Positions 18,120 to 26,542 of a stretch of 64,000 nucleotides of DNA are shown here, piece after piece. The notes beneath the pieces were generated by a model. That model saw only the letters and a list, made by a program, of their open reading frames with translations. It did no database searches and had not been told where the DNA came from. The stretch spans positions 1 to 64,000 of the forward strand of contig QQVE01000048.1 of the NCBI GenBank assembly GCA_003389325.1, given 5' to 3'. Numbering within the stretch: the stretch's first letter is position 1; every line of letters starts with the position of its first letter. Position numbers and translations under genes: made by a program. The stretch is from Planctomycetota bacterium (GTDB lineage: Bacteria; Planctomycetota; Planctomycetia; Pirellulales; PALSA-1355).

Positions 18120-19616
18120 ATGACGTTCGCTGCTCCTACCCGTTCTACCCCGTTCCGCCCTGCCCTGCTCGTCTGTTTCGTAGCGCTTGCCGCGATCATC
18201 GCAGCGCCGAGTGCATCGCCGGCGGCCGACGATGCCCAGCCCACTGACATCGGCTCGCGCTGGGAGCTGTTCGTCGATCCGGCGATGATCGACCAGATGC
18301 AGGACGTCGAGCTCGAGTTGGCCCAGCCCAAGCAAGCCGAGATCGTGCTGGTGACCGATGCCGCCTGGGAGGGCCCGACCAGCGGCTACTACAGCGTCGT
18401 GCAAGACGGCGACATCGTGCGGCTCTACTACCGCGGCTACGCCTCCGGCTCCGATGCCTCGGAAAACCAGATGACCTGCATGGCCGAAAGCCGCGACGGC
18501 GTCCACTTCACGCGGCCCAAGCTGGGCATCATCGAGATCGACGGCTCGGCCGAGAACAACGCGATCTGGAAAGGCGTCGAGTCGCACAACTTTGCCCCGT
18601 TTCTCGACAAGAATCCTGATTGCCCGGCCGACGAGCGTTACAAGGCCTTGGGCGGCATTCGCGCCGGCGGCACCAACTGGAAGGGCCAAAAGGTCGAGCC
18701 CGGCCTGTATGCCTTTGGCTCGTCCGACGGCATCCACTGGCGCAAGCTTTCCGACGAGCCCGTAATGACCAAGGGCGCCTTCGACTCGCTCAACCTCGCC
18801 TTCTGGGATGCGGCTCGCGGGCGCTACGCCTGCTATAGCCGCATCTTCACCGACGGCGTGCGGGCCGTGCAAAGCTCGCACTCGTCCGACTTTCGCCACT
18901 GGAGCGAACCGGTCGCCAATCGCTATGCCGAGGGCGTGCCGATGGAGCACTTTTACACCAGCGCCACCACGCCCGCGCCGGGAGCCGAGCACCTGCTGCT
19001 GGCCTTTCCCAAGCGCTTCCGCCCGGACCGCACGAAGAACCCCGAGCACTCGGATACGGGCGTTTCCGACGCGGTGTTCATGTCGAGCCGCGACGGCGTG
19101 AACTGGGACCGCACGTTCCTCGAAGCCTGGGTTCGTCCCGGCCTCGACCAGAAGAACTGGACCGAGCGCAGCAACATGCCGGCCTGGGGCATCGCCGAAA
19201 CGGCCCCAGGCGAGTGGTCGATCTACATCAGCGAGCACTACCGCTGGCCCGACAATCGACTACGGCGGCTGGTCGTTCCCCGGCATCGCCTGGCCTCGGT
19301 ACACGCCGATGCCGAGGGGGGCGAGTTCACGACCAAGCCGTTCACGTTCGACGGCGAGCAACTGCTGCTGAACTATTCCACCTCGGCCGCCGGCAGCGTG
19401 CAGGTCGAAGTGCAAGACGCCGACGGCAAGCCGATCGAAGGATTCGAGCTGGCCAACATGCCGCCGCTGTTCGGCGACGAGCTCGAAGCGCCGATCACGT
19501 GGAAGACCGGGGCCGACCTGTCGAAACTCAAAGGCCAGCCGGTCCGTTTGCGGATCAAGCTGAAGGATGCCGACCTGTACGCACTGAAGTTCGGCTCGAA
19601 GGACGACGTGCCATGA
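18120..19616 (+). CDS. Secreted five-bladed beta-propeller, glycosidase-like
   Basis: 498 residues from ATG 18120, with GGAGG 8 bases upstream. Signal peptide at residues ~15-38 (LVCFVALAAIIAAPSASPA). The mature part shows repeated SRDGVHFTRP, SSDGIHWRKL and SSRDGVNWDR strands, the pattern of GH32/43/DUF-type sugar-acting propellers. A C-terminal beta-sandwich (residues ~400-498, PFTFDGEQLLLNYST...) resembles carbohydrate-binding modules. Catalytic acids cannot be assigned by eye, so it may bind rather than cleave sugar. The stop overlaps the next gene as ATGA, so the two are co-translated. Confidence 0.75.
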   Translation: MTFAAPTRSTPFRPALLVCFVALAAIIAAPSASPAADDAQPTDIGSRWELFVDPAMIDQMQDVELELAQPKQAEIVLVTDAAWEGPTSGYYSVVQDGDIVRLYYRGYASGSDASENQMTCMAESRDGVHFTRPKLGIIEIDGSAENNAIWKGVESHNFAPFLDKNPDCPADERYKALGGIRAGGTNWKGQKVEPGLYAFGSSDGIHWRKLSDEPVMTKGAFDSLNLAFWDAARGRYACYSRIFTDGVRAVQSSHSSDFRHWSEPVANRYAEGVPMEHFYTSATTPAPGAEHLLLAFPKRFRPDRTKNPEHSDTGVSDAVFMSSRDGVNWDRTFLEAWVRPGLDQKNWTERSNMPAWGIAETAPGEWSIYISEHYRWPDNRLRRLVVPRHRLASVHADAEGGEFTTKPFTFDGEQLLLNYSTSAAGSVQVEVQDADGKPIEGFELANMPPLFGDELEAPITWKTGADLSKLKGQPVRLRIKLKDADLYALKFGSKDDVP

Positions 19617-20371
19617 GCTCTGCCGCACGCTTTTCGGATCTGAAAGATGCGTTCGACCACGACGGCTACGTCGTCGTGCGCTCGCTGCTGCCGGCGGAGG
19701 CGTTCGCCGAGTTGCGGGAGCAAATCGACCGCTACATTCGCGAGGTCGTTCCGCGTCTGCCGGCCGGCGACGCCTTCTACGACGCCGACCGCTCGCAGCC
19801 AGAGTCGCTCAAGCAACTGCACCGCATGGACCAGGACGCCTTCTTCGCCGCCTATCGCGACAACCCCACGTGGCGCGGCCTGGCCGAAGCGCTGGTGGGC
19901 GAGCCGGTCGTGCCCGAAGCGCCCGAGTGGTTCAACAAGCCGCCTGGGTCGCAGCACGGAACGCCGCCTCACCAGGACAACTACTACTTCTGCCTCGATC
20001 CGTGCCGGGTCGTGACGTTGTGGATGGCGCTGGACGCGGTGGACGACGAGAACGCCTGTTTGCGGTACGTGCCGGGATCGCATCGCGCCGCCGTGCGGCC
20101 CCACGGGCGTTCGCAGGTATTGGGCTTCTCTCAGGGCATCACCGACTATGGCCCCGCGGACGCGGCGCGCGAGGTGGCCATCCACCTGCAGCCCGGCGAC
20201 GTGGTGGCCCACCACGGCAACCTGATCCATCGGGCCGAGGCGAATCGCTCGACGCGGCATCGCCGGGCGCTGGCCATCGTCTATAAGGGCGTGAGTTGCC
20301 GCCGCAACGAGCAGTCGTTTGCCCGCTATCTGCAAGCGGTCAAGCAGCAGCAGGAATCGCTGGCCACTTGA
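19613..20371 (+). CDS. Phytanoyl-CoA dioxygenase-family (PhyH) oxygenase
   Basis: 252 residues from ATG 19613, overlapping the previous stop (ATGA). A Fe(II)/2-oxoglutarate oxygenase: DGYVVVRSLLP near the N-terminus, metal pair HQD in GTPPHQDNYYF near residue 120, CLRYVPGSHR, and distal His in HHGNLIHRAEAN near residue 208 with the following Arg for 2-oxoglutarate. Planctomycetes carry many PhyH paralogues, usually next to catabolic or sulfatase genes, with unknown substrates. Here it would hydroxylate a compound in the same pathway as the upstream hydrolase and transporter. It converges on the HEAT-repeat gene with one base between stops. Confidence 0.85.
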   Translation: MSSAARFSDLKDAFDHDGYVVVRSLLPAEAFAELREQIDRYIREVVPRLPAGDAFYDADRSQPESLKQLHRMDQDAFFAAYRDNPTWRGLAEALVGEPVVPEAPEWFNKPPGSQHGTPPHQDNYYFCLDPCRVVTLWMALDAVDDENACLRYVPGSHRAAVRPHGRSQVLGFSQGITDYGPADAAREVAIHLQPGDVVAHHGNLIHRAEANRSTRHRRALAIVYKGVSCRRNEQSFARYLQAVKQQQESLAT

Positions 20372-20372
20372 G

Positions 20373-20870
20373 CTAGCCGTCGAGCTGCGTCAGTGCCCGC
20401 CCGGCAAGCGTCGCCAGGCGACGCTCGGATCCGCCGGCCGCCGCTTCCAGGGGATGACGCGCGGCGGCCGCCGCGGAGCCGATCTTGCCCAGCGCCCAGG
20501 CCGCTCGCTCGCGCACCGCAAGCTCGTGATGCTCGCCGAGCGCTTGGGCCAACTGGGGCACCGCCGGTGCGGCTTGTTCTTCCAGCCGCCCCAGCAGCGT
20601 GGCCGCCCAATAGGCCGTGTCGAGGTTTTCGTCGGCCAGCAGTTGTGCCAGCCGCGGCACAGCGGCCTCAGGCGGCGGGCCGAGTTCCTCGAGCGCCGCG
20701 GTCACCCACTCGCGCAGCGATTCGTCTTCGGTGCCGCAGGCTTCGACCAGCGGCACGGCGGCCGGTTGGGCCTCGGGGCCAAGCCCGGCCAGTCGCTGGG
20801 CGGCTTCCGACCGCTCGGCGGCGGAACCGCGCTTGAGCGTTTCCAGCAGATGATCGAGTTCGCCGGCCAT
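20373..20870 (-). CDS. HEAT-repeat protein
   Basis: 165 residues from ATG 20870. Four to five HEAT-like helical hairpins are visible (AVPLVEACGTEDESLREWVTAALEELG; AVPRLAQLLADENLDTAYWAATLLGRL; AVPQLAQALGEHHELAVRERAAWALGKIG), so it is an alpha-solenoid interaction protein with no enzymatic motif. The open frame extends far upstream but that stretch reads as GC shadow. Cytoplasmic; partner unknown. Confidence 0.7.
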   Translation of the reverse strand: MAGELDHLLETLKRGSAAERSEAAQRLAGLGPEAQPAAVPLVEACGTEDESLREWVTAALEELGPPPEAAVPRLAQLLADENLDTAYWAATLLGRLEEQAAPAVPQLAQALGEHHELAVRERAAWALGKIGSAAAAARHPLEAAAGGSERRLATLAGRALTQLDG

Positions 20871-20974
20871 GGGACCATCCGCTGGCAAAGATTCCTGCTC
20901 GCTGATTCCTGTCCGCTGGCCGGCATTGTACGGCCCGCGCGCGCCGCCGCAAGATGAGCCCGCCGGGCAGCTAG

Positions 20975-21931
20975 CTACGTGCCCGCGCGCATCGAGCGAA
21001 ACACGCTGGTCACGCGCTTCCAATACGAGACCGGCACCGGCACGCCGTCCTTGGGCCGCTGCTTTTTCTTGTTGACGTGGATTTCGCGCCGCTGCTTGCC
21101 CCCCTCGCCTTGGATCCAGGCGGCCATCTCGTCGTTGAGCGTGGCGATCATCTGGCCTTCGGTCCACAGCCCGCGCAGCTTGAGATACGCGCGGGGGTGG
21201 ATCGGAAAGCGGCGCAATACCCTTCGCGATCGCGGCGTGCGAAGCACCTCGTCGAGCATCTTGAGCGGCTCGGACGTGCAATTGGTGGCCGAAAAGGGCA
21301 ACCGCATCATAAAGTAGGGGCGCGAGAGGCCCGCGGCGTGGCTTTCGCGCACGGCCTCGGCCAGCAGCCGGTTGCGAAATTCGGCCTCCAGCGGCAGCGG
21401 CGGCGATTGCAGCACGGTCATCCGCTCGCGCATCACGCGCTCGAACGCCACGTCCTCGGTCGACAGAAAACGATGCACCAGCGCCAGGTTGCCCAGCAGC
21501 GCGTCCTGCGTGTTCCACTTCCGCCCCAGCGGCCCAACGGCTTCGACCGAGTAGCAGAAATCGGTGATGCGGTGCGCCGGCTCGCCCTCCTGGTCGGCCT
21601 CTGGAGGATACAGGCACAGCGGCCTGTCCGGGTCCATCTTCAGCCGGGCCTGCACGTGATTGAGAAAGAACAGGCTCGGCCGTGAGGTGCCGTCGCTATT
21701 GCGGCGCGGCGGCGAGAAGTTCATCCGCTGGCCGATGATCGCGGCCACGCCCGACTTGGGGATGACGGCCTTCCAGAACTCGCCCTGGTAGTAAAACCCC
21801 TGGGCCACGAACGCCTCGTCCGATTCCGTGGCGATCGCCAGCGCCCGCCGCTCGAACGTGTTGATCGGCTGCCCGGCGTAGGCCGACCACTTGGGCATCA
21901 CCGGCGCATCTTTGAAGTCGGAAACGTTCAT
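20975..21931 (-). CDS. Hypothetical protein, conserved-looking
   Basis: 318 residues. I do not recognise the family. It has a soluble, well-mixed composition without a signal peptide or membrane helices. Notable segments: FFLNHVQARLKM near residue 88, DFCYSVEAVGP near residue 124, FSATNCTSEPLKMLDEVL near residue 215 and a basic C-terminus. The NCTSE segment could be a nucleophile site, but this is guesswork. It lies 104 bases upstream of the HEAT-repeat gene on the same strand. Confidence 0.6.
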   Translation of the reverse strand: MNVSDFKDAPVMPKWSAYAGQPINTFERRALAIATESDEAFVAQGFYYQGEFWKAVIPKSGVAAIIGQRMNFSPPRRNSDGTSRPSLFFLNHVQARLKMDPDRPLCLYPPEADQEGEPAHRITDFCYSVEAVGPLGRKWNTQDALLGNLALVHRFLSTEDVAFERVMRERMTVLQSPPLPLEAEFRNRLLAEAVRESHAAGLSRPYFMMRLPFSATNCTSEPLKMLDEVLRTPRSRRVLRRFPIHPRAYLKLRGLWTEGQMIATLNDEMAAWIQGEGGKQRREIHVNKKKQRPKDGVPVPVSYWKRVTSVFRSMRAGT

Positions 21932-22008
21932 GTCGCCATTCTAGCATTGGCACGGGCCAATCGCTTACGTCGACTTTTGGCGACAAAACGCGGCATCCGG
22001 AGCCGTGC

Positions 22009-22023
22009 CGATATTGAGTCTCA
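22009..22023. promoter_or_regulatory. Candidate Fur-like operator upstream of bfr
   Basis: The 15-base sequence CGATATTGAGTCTCA fits a 7-1-7 Fur box with arms CGATATT/AGTCTCA and shares ATTGAGTCTCA with the operator of the BFD-like gene. It is 153 bases before the bfr start, upstream of the best sigma70-like promoter, so its position is less convincing than the partner site. Confidence 0.4.
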
Positions 22024-22107
22024 GTTGAAGGACGCAGGCGCGGTTCATCAACCGGCCGCGCCATAGTCGCAACGGTACTTTTGTTTGCCCATGAGATGCG
22101 TGTGCCC

Positions 22108-22136
22108 TTGGTATGGCGGCAGTGCGGCCGTAGAAT
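22108..22136 (+). promoter_or_regulatory. Putative sigma70-like promoter of bfr
   Basis: TTGGTA (22108-22113), 17-base spacer, TAGAAT (22131-22136), about 40 bases before the bfr start codon. Confidence 0.5.
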
Positions 22137-22175
22137 GTGCTGCCTGAAAGTGACACACGAACGGGAGAACCGACC

Positions 22176-22646
22176 ATGCAGGGAAACGATCAAATCATCG
22201 AAGCGCTGAATGCTGGATTGACCATTGAGCTGACGGCCATTAACCAGTACTTCATCCACTCGAAGCTGTGCAAGAGCTGGGGCCTGAACAGCTTGGCCAA
22301 GCACTTCTACGACGAGTCGATCGAAGAGATGAAGCACGCCGACGAGGTCATCGACCGCATCCTGTTTCTCGACGGGGTGCCGGAGATCGCCCGCTACGAC
22401 ACGATCAAGGTCGGCAAGACGCCCAAGGAGCAAATCGAGAACAACATGGCTCTCGAGCTCAAGGGCGTGGCCACTTACAACAACGCCATCCAACTCTGCA
22501 TCCAGCACAAGGAAGCCGGCAGCCGCGAGCTGATGGAGCGGATGGTCGTCGAGAGCGAAGAGAGCATCGACTGGGCCGAAGCGCAGCTCGATCTGATCAA
22601 GATGGCCGGCCTCGAGAACTACCTGGCCCAGAAGATCGGCGAGTAG
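22176..22646 (+). CDS. bfr: Bacterioferritin, atypical ferroxidase site
   Basis: 156 residues from ATG 22176, with GGGAG upstream; normal length for the family. It stores iron as a 24-mer with haem at subunit interfaces. Aligned by eye to E. coli Bfr, it keeps Glu18, Glu51, the haem ligand Met52, His54 and Glu94. The C-terminal ferroxidase pair (Glu127 and His130 in E. coli) reads VESEESIDW here, placing Ser at both positions, so the second iron site may be altered. A neighbouring minus-strand gene encodes a BFD-like ferredoxin, the usual partner that reduces stored iron. A Fur-like box lies upstream. Confidence 0.88.
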   Translation: MQGNDQIIEALNAGLTIELTAINQYFIHSKLCKSWGLNSLAKHFYDESIEEMKHADEVIDRILFLDGVPEIARYDTIKVGKTPKEQIENNMALELKGVATYNNAIQLCIQHKEAGSRELMERMVVESEESIDWAEAQLDLIKMAGLENYLAQKIGE

Positions 22647-22697
22647 GCGTTGGACGCCGCCAGCGACCGTCGGGCGGATGTCAAGTTTGCCCGCTGG

Positions 22698-22799
22698 TCT
22701 CCTGATCACCTGCTCTCCTGTTCTGAGCGTGACCTGGCGAGACACTTCAGATCAGGAGAACAGGTGAGCAGGAGATGCGAAGCGGTTTCCCAGCGAACC
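22698..22799. repeat. Direct repeat copy A (102 bp) with internal inverted repeat
   Basis: Matches copy B at 22858-22959 with two mismatches over 102 bases and an exact 160-base offset. Inside, the left arm TCTCCTGATCACCTGCTC and the right arm (22751-22777) are imperfect inverted repeats (about 24 of 27 positions), so the unit can form a long hairpin. Confidence 0.85.
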
Positions 22800-22857
22800 G
22801 GCTCTAAATCAGGCAACCTGGCAGACGCACGCAGGCTTGCCGTCAGGCTGGTCTCTT

Positions 22858-22959
22858 TCTCCTGATCACCTGCTCTCCTGTTCTAAGCGTGACCGGGCGA
22901 GACACTTCAGATCAGGAGAACAGGTGAGCAGGAGATGCGAAGCGGTTTCCCAGCGAACC
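22858..22959. repeat. Direct repeat copy B (102 bp)
   Basis: Second copy of the element at 22698-22799. Bases 22985-23003 beyond it hold the end of the BFD-like gene. A degenerate version of the same GGCAACCTGGCAGAC sequence follows copy A at 22812-22826, so the duplicated unit included the gene's 3' end. A related inverted repeat occurs at 61012-61124. Confidence 0.85.
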
Positions 22960-22982
22960 CGTTTTGAAGCACGCAGGGTTAC

Positions 22983-23243
22983 CTAGGCAACCTGGCAGAC
23001 ACACTGCTCGACGTGCACGCCGCACTGGCTGCACATGCCGGGCGGGTTGCACATGGCCGGCATTCCGGCCAGCAAGCGCCGCAGTCGATAGACACAGGCC
23101 ATACAGCCGTCGCCGGCACTGGTGATCGACGAAATGTCCTCTAACGTGCACTTTCCCGCATCGATTGCCGAGCGCACCTGCTCTTCGGTCACTTCAAAGC
23201 AGTGGCAGACCAGCGTCCCAGCGATTTCTTGGCCTACGGACAT
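22983..23243 (-). CDS. BFD-like [2Fe-2S] protein with Cys-rich tail
   Basis: 86 residues from ATG 23243 (an ATG 21 bases upstream is possible). The bacterioferritin-associated-ferredoxin fold is marked by VCHCFEVTEEQV near residue 12 and GDGCMACVYRLRRLL near residue 45, giving the CxC...CxxC [2Fe-2S] ligands. In place of a normal ending it carries a ~25-residue tail with five more Cys (MCNPPGMCSQCG...QCVCQVA), which could bind another metal. Its likely job is electron transfer to bacterioferritin for iron release. A strong promoter with an overlapping Fur-like box sits directly upstream. Its last codons are duplicated in the repeat at ~22812. Confidence 0.8.
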   Translation of the reverse strand: MSVGQEIAGTLVCHCFEVTEEQVRSAIDAGKCTLEDISSITSAGDGCMACVYRLRRLLAGMPAMCNPPGMCSQCGVHVEQCVCQVA

Positions 23244-23275
23244 CGTCGCACCGAAAGGTCGCACGAGGGTTGTAG

Positions 23276-23320
23276 TTGAGATTGAGTCTCAATTCTAAGC
23301 ATCCCTTTCCCACGCGTCAA
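23276..23320 (-). promoter_or_regulatory. Promoter with overlapping Fur-like operator for BFD-like gene
   Basis: On the minus strand, TTGACG (23320-23315), a 17-base spacer and TAGAAT (23297-23292) form a near-consensus promoter. Adjoining the -10 is the palindrome TTGAGATTGAGTCTCAA (23276-23292), a one-mismatch match to the TGAGAATnATTCTCA form of the Fur box. The position, covering the start of transcription, is that expected for iron-dependent repression. Confidence 0.65.
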
Positions 23321-23560
23321 CACACCTGCCCGCGCGTTTTCACCTTGTCTGCGGCAGCACGGCCGTAGCCTCAAACCCCTGTGCCGTATCGCACAACGGC
23401 GATTCTCGCGCGTCGCCGGCCGCTTCCGCTGCGGCGACGGGTCCTCCATAATGCACTGCCGCCCGACGGCGCTTCGCGGGTGCCGAGGTACCCCGCGTCG
23501 CCCCCTCTGTCGGGTGAATGCAGTCAAGGGCCGTCACTCGCTCGAGGGAAGGAGTTCGAA

Positions 23561-24025
23561 ATGGGGAAGCACAACACGCCACTGAAAGAGGTGCTCAGCA
23601 GCGACGTCGTGTCGATCAATCCGCAAGACACGCTGCGCGAAGCGCTCAACGTGATGGTCGAGAACCGCGTCTCGGCTTTGCCCGTGATCGACGTCGAGCG
23701 GCATTGCATCGGCATCATCTCGGTCACCGATCTGTTGGGCATGACCAAGGACCTGGGCGATGAACTCAACGCGCTGGCCGAGGCCGGCGGCGCGGACCAC
23801 AAGGACCTCGTGGCCCGGCTCGAAAACGCAGACCTGTTGACCGAGCCGGTCCAGGGCTGGATGTCGAGCGACGTCGTCTCACTCGGCTCCAACTCCACGG
23901 TGCAACAGGCCGCCAGGGAAATGGTCCGCAACAGTATCCACCGCCTGGTCGTGCTCGACGACAAGAAGCGCCTGGCGGGCGTCGTCTCGACGATGGACTT
24001 GCTGGCCGTGTACTGCGACGATTGA
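23561..24025 (+). CDS. Paired CBS-domain protein
   Basis: 154 residues from ATG 23561, with GGGAAGGAG upstream. It contains two CBS motifs: residues ~8-62 (VVSINPQDTLREALNVMVENRVSALPVID) and ~98-152 (VVSLGSNSTVQQAAREMVRNSIHRLVVLD), separated by a helical linker. Paired CBS domains form a Bateman module that binds adenine nucleotides and regulates partners. No other domain is present, so the partner must be a separate protein. The next gene, 84 bases on, is the phosphofructokinase. Confidence 0.85.
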   Translation: MGKHNTPLKEVLSSDVVSINPQDTLREALNVMVENRVSALPVIDVERHCIGIISVTDLLGMTKDLGDELNALAEAGGADHKDLVARLENADLLTEPVQGWMSSDVVSLGSNSTVQQAAREMVRNSIHRLVVLDDKKRLAGVVSTMDLLAVYCDD

Positions 24026-24109
24026 TCGTGCCGACGCTAGTCGACTTTCAAGCCGAAGCTCCGGTTTCACTAGTTCAGTCTTGCGGCAGTTACTCGAGGG
24101 AATGCAGCC

Positions 24110-25306
24110 ATGGGCAAACAGCGAGGCACGATCGGCATCCTCACCGGCGGCGGTGACGTGCCGGGACTGAACCCGGCCATCCGCGCCGTCACGTATCGCG
24201 CCATTCGCGAAGGCTATCGCGTGCTCGGCATCCGCCGCGGCTGGGCGGGACTGGTGGATCTGGTGCCGGACAAGGAGGCCGACAACCGCCACTGCATCGT
24301 CGAGTTGACCGAGGACGTCGTCAATCGCGCGGCCCGCACCGGCGGCACGTTCATCCACTCGTCGCGCACCCGGCCGAGCCACCTGCCGCGGTCGATGGTG
24401 CCGCCGCACCTGGCGGACAAATACAAAGACGAAATCAACGACACGACGGCCGCGGTGCTCTCCAACATCGACTTCCTCAACCTCGACTACCTGATTCCGA
24501 TCGGCGGCGACGACACGCTCAGCTACGCCCAGCGGCTGCACCAGGAGGGCGTCCAGACGGTCGCCATCCCCAAGACGATGGACAACGACGTGCCGGGCAC
24601 GGACTACTGCATCGGCTTCAGCACCTGCGTGACGCGCACGATCGAGATGACGCATCGGCTGCGCACCTCGGCCGGCTCGCACGAGCGGTTTCTGGTGATC
24701 GAGGTGTTCGGCCGCTACGCGGGCTTTACGGCGCTGCTGCCGACGATGGCCGGGGCGGCCGACCGCTGCGTCATCCCCGAAGCCCCCTTCGACATCGAGC
24801 GGTTGGCCGAGCTGCTCTCGTTCGACCGCGACCGCAATCCCAGCAAGTACGCCGTGGTGCTGGTGTCCGAAGGCGCGCAGCCCTCGCACGCCTCGGAGAT
24901 GCACTTCGAGGGCGAAGAGGCCGACCAATTCGGCCATCGCAAGCTGGGCGGCATCGGCGACGCGGTCGCCACGCAACTCAAGGAGATCTCGCCCAAGTAC
25001 AACGCCGGCCGCCGCGTGAACGTCATCAACCAGCGGCTCGGCTACCTCGTCCGCAGCGGCCAGCCCGATGCCATCGATTCGGTCGTGCCGATGGCGTTCG
25101 GCAACCTGGCCCTCGACCTGATCCTGGCCGGCTCGTCGGGGCGGCTGGTCTGCGTGCGCAACGGCTGCTACGACAACGTGCCCATCGAGGCCATCTCGGG
25201 CGTCAAGAAGGTGGTCGACACCAACAAGTACTACAACGACGATCGGCTGCGCCCCAAATACGAGACGTTCGAGCGGCAACCGCTGTTCATCATGACCAGC
25301 GAGTAG
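24110..25306 (+). CDS. pfp: Phosphofructokinase, probably PPi-dependent
   Basis: 398 residues. PFK-A family: ILTGGGDVPGLNPAIRAV at the N-terminus, IPIGGDDTLSYA near residue 130, PKTMDNDVPGTD near residue 155 and an active-site-region MTHRLRTSAGSHER. In ATP-dependent enzymes the two diagnostic motifs read GGDGS and PGTIDND. The GGDD and PKTMDND forms seen here are those associated with pyrophosphate use. The enzyme would interconvert fructose-6-phosphate and fructose-1,6-bisphosphate reversibly. The class I aldolase for the next step lies 133 bases downstream. Confidence 0.85.
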   Translation: MGKQRGTIGILTGGGDVPGLNPAIRAVTYRAIREGYRVLGIRRGWAGLVDLVPDKEADNRHCIVELTEDVVNRAARTGGTFIHSSRTRPSHLPRSMVPPHLADKYKDEINDTTAAVLSNIDFLNLDYLIPIGGDDTLSYAQRLHQEGVQTVAIPKTMDNDVPGTDYCIGFSTCVTRTIEMTHRLRTSAGSHERFLVIEVFGRYAGFTALLPTMAGAADRCVIPEAPFDIERLAELLSFDRDRNPSKYAVVLVSEGAQPSHASEMHFEGEEADQFGHRKLGGIGDAVATQLKEISPKYNAGRRVNVINQRLGYLVRSGQPDAIDSVVPMAFGNLALDLILAGSSGRLVCVRNGCYDNVPIEAISGVKKVVDTNKYYNDDRLRPKYETFERQPLFIMTSE

Positions 25307-25439
25307 TCGCCGCGAACACCGATTTCGTTAGAAGTTCGCCAGCCGCGGTTTGCTTTTGCGGCCAAATCGGATTCAATGGACTACTGTCTTCTGCACGAGA
25401 AAAGTAACTCACGCCACGGCGCGCCTGGGAGATGTCACG

Positions 25440-26498
25440 ATGGAAAAAGCGGAAAAACTGCTCGACCTGCTCGGCGACGAAGCCAACTCGTTGCTCAAGC
25501 ACACCTGTAGCGGAATTCCGAAGGATTCTCTGCACCTGCCCACCGGCGAATACGTCGATCAGTACTTCGCCCTGAGCGACCGCAACGCCCGCGTGCTGGT
25601 GAACCTGCAACGGCTGATCGGCACCGGCCGGCTGAAGCATACCGGCTACGTCTCGATCCTGCCGGTCGATCAGGGCATCGAGCACTCGGCCGGCGCGTCG
25701 TTCGCGCCCAACCCGATCTACTTCGACCCCGAGAACATCGTCAAGCTGGCCATCGAAGGCCAGTGCAACGGCGTGGCTTCGACCGTCGGCGTGCTGGGCA
25801 GCGTGGCCCGCAAGTATGCTCACAAGATTCCCTTCATCGTCAAGATCAACCATAACGAGCTGTTGACCTATCCCAACAAGTTCGACCAGATCATGTTCTC
25901 GAGCGTCGACCGCGCCTACGACATGGGCGCCGCGGCCGTGGGTGCCACGATCTACTTCGGCTCCGAGGAGTCGAGCCGCCAGATCATCGAGGTGCACCAG
26001 GCATTCGAGCGGGCCCACGAGTTGGGCATGGCCACGATTCTGTGGTGCTACCTGCGCAACAACGCCTTCAAGGCCGATAAGGACTACCACGTGTCGGCCG
26101 ACCTGACCGGCCAGGCCAATCACCTGGGCGTGACGATCGAGGCCGACATCATCAAGCAGAAGTTGCCCGAGAACAACGGCGGCTACACGGCCGTGAAGTT
26201 CGGCAAGACGTCGCCCATTGTCTACGAGAAGCTGACCACGGATCACCCCATCGACCTGTGCCGCTACCAGGTGGCCAACTGCTACATGGGGCGCGTCGGC
26301 CTGATCAACTCCGGCGGCGCTTCCAGCGGCGCAAGCGATCTGGCCGAAGCGGTGCGCACGGCGGTCATCAACAAGCGGGCCGGCGGCATGGGACTGATCA
26401 GCGGCCGCAAGGCGTTCCAGCGTCCCATGGACGAAGGCGTGAACCTGCTGCACGCCATCCAGAGCGTCTATCTCGATCCGCAGATCACGGTCGCGTAG
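25440..26498 (+). CDS. fbaB: Class I fructose-bisphosphate aldolase (DhnA/FbaB type)
   Basis: 352 residues from ATG 25440, with GGAG about 9 bases upstream. DhnA-family features: [12 protein letters not shown] near residue 75, [34 protein letters not shown] (Schiff-base Lys region) and [16 protein letters not shown]. It cleaves fructose-1,6-bisphosphate into two trioses using a Lys imine. Position after the PPi-phosphofructokinase suggests a shared glycolysis/gluconeogenesis unit. Confidence 0.88.
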   Translation: MEKAEKLLDLLGDEANSLLKHTCSGIPKDSLHLPTGEYVDQYFALSDRNARVLVNLQRLIGTGRLKHTGYVSILPVDQGIEHSAGASFAPNPIYFDPENIVKLAIEGQCNGVASTVGVLGSVARKYAHKIPFIVKINHNELLTYPNKFDQIMFSSVDRAYDMGAAAVGATIYFGSEESSRQIIEVHQAFERAHELGMATILWCYLRNNAFKADKDYHVSADLTGQANHLGVTIEADIIKQKLPENNGGYTAVKFGKTSPIVYEKLTTDHPIDLCRYQVANCYMGRVGLINSGGASSGASDLAEAVRTAVINKRAGGMGLISGRKAFQRPMDEGVNLLHAIQSVYLDPQITVA

Positions 26499-26542
26499 AG
26501 CGGCGGTGCCCCCGCCGTGAGGGTGTTCGAAGAATGCCTGCG

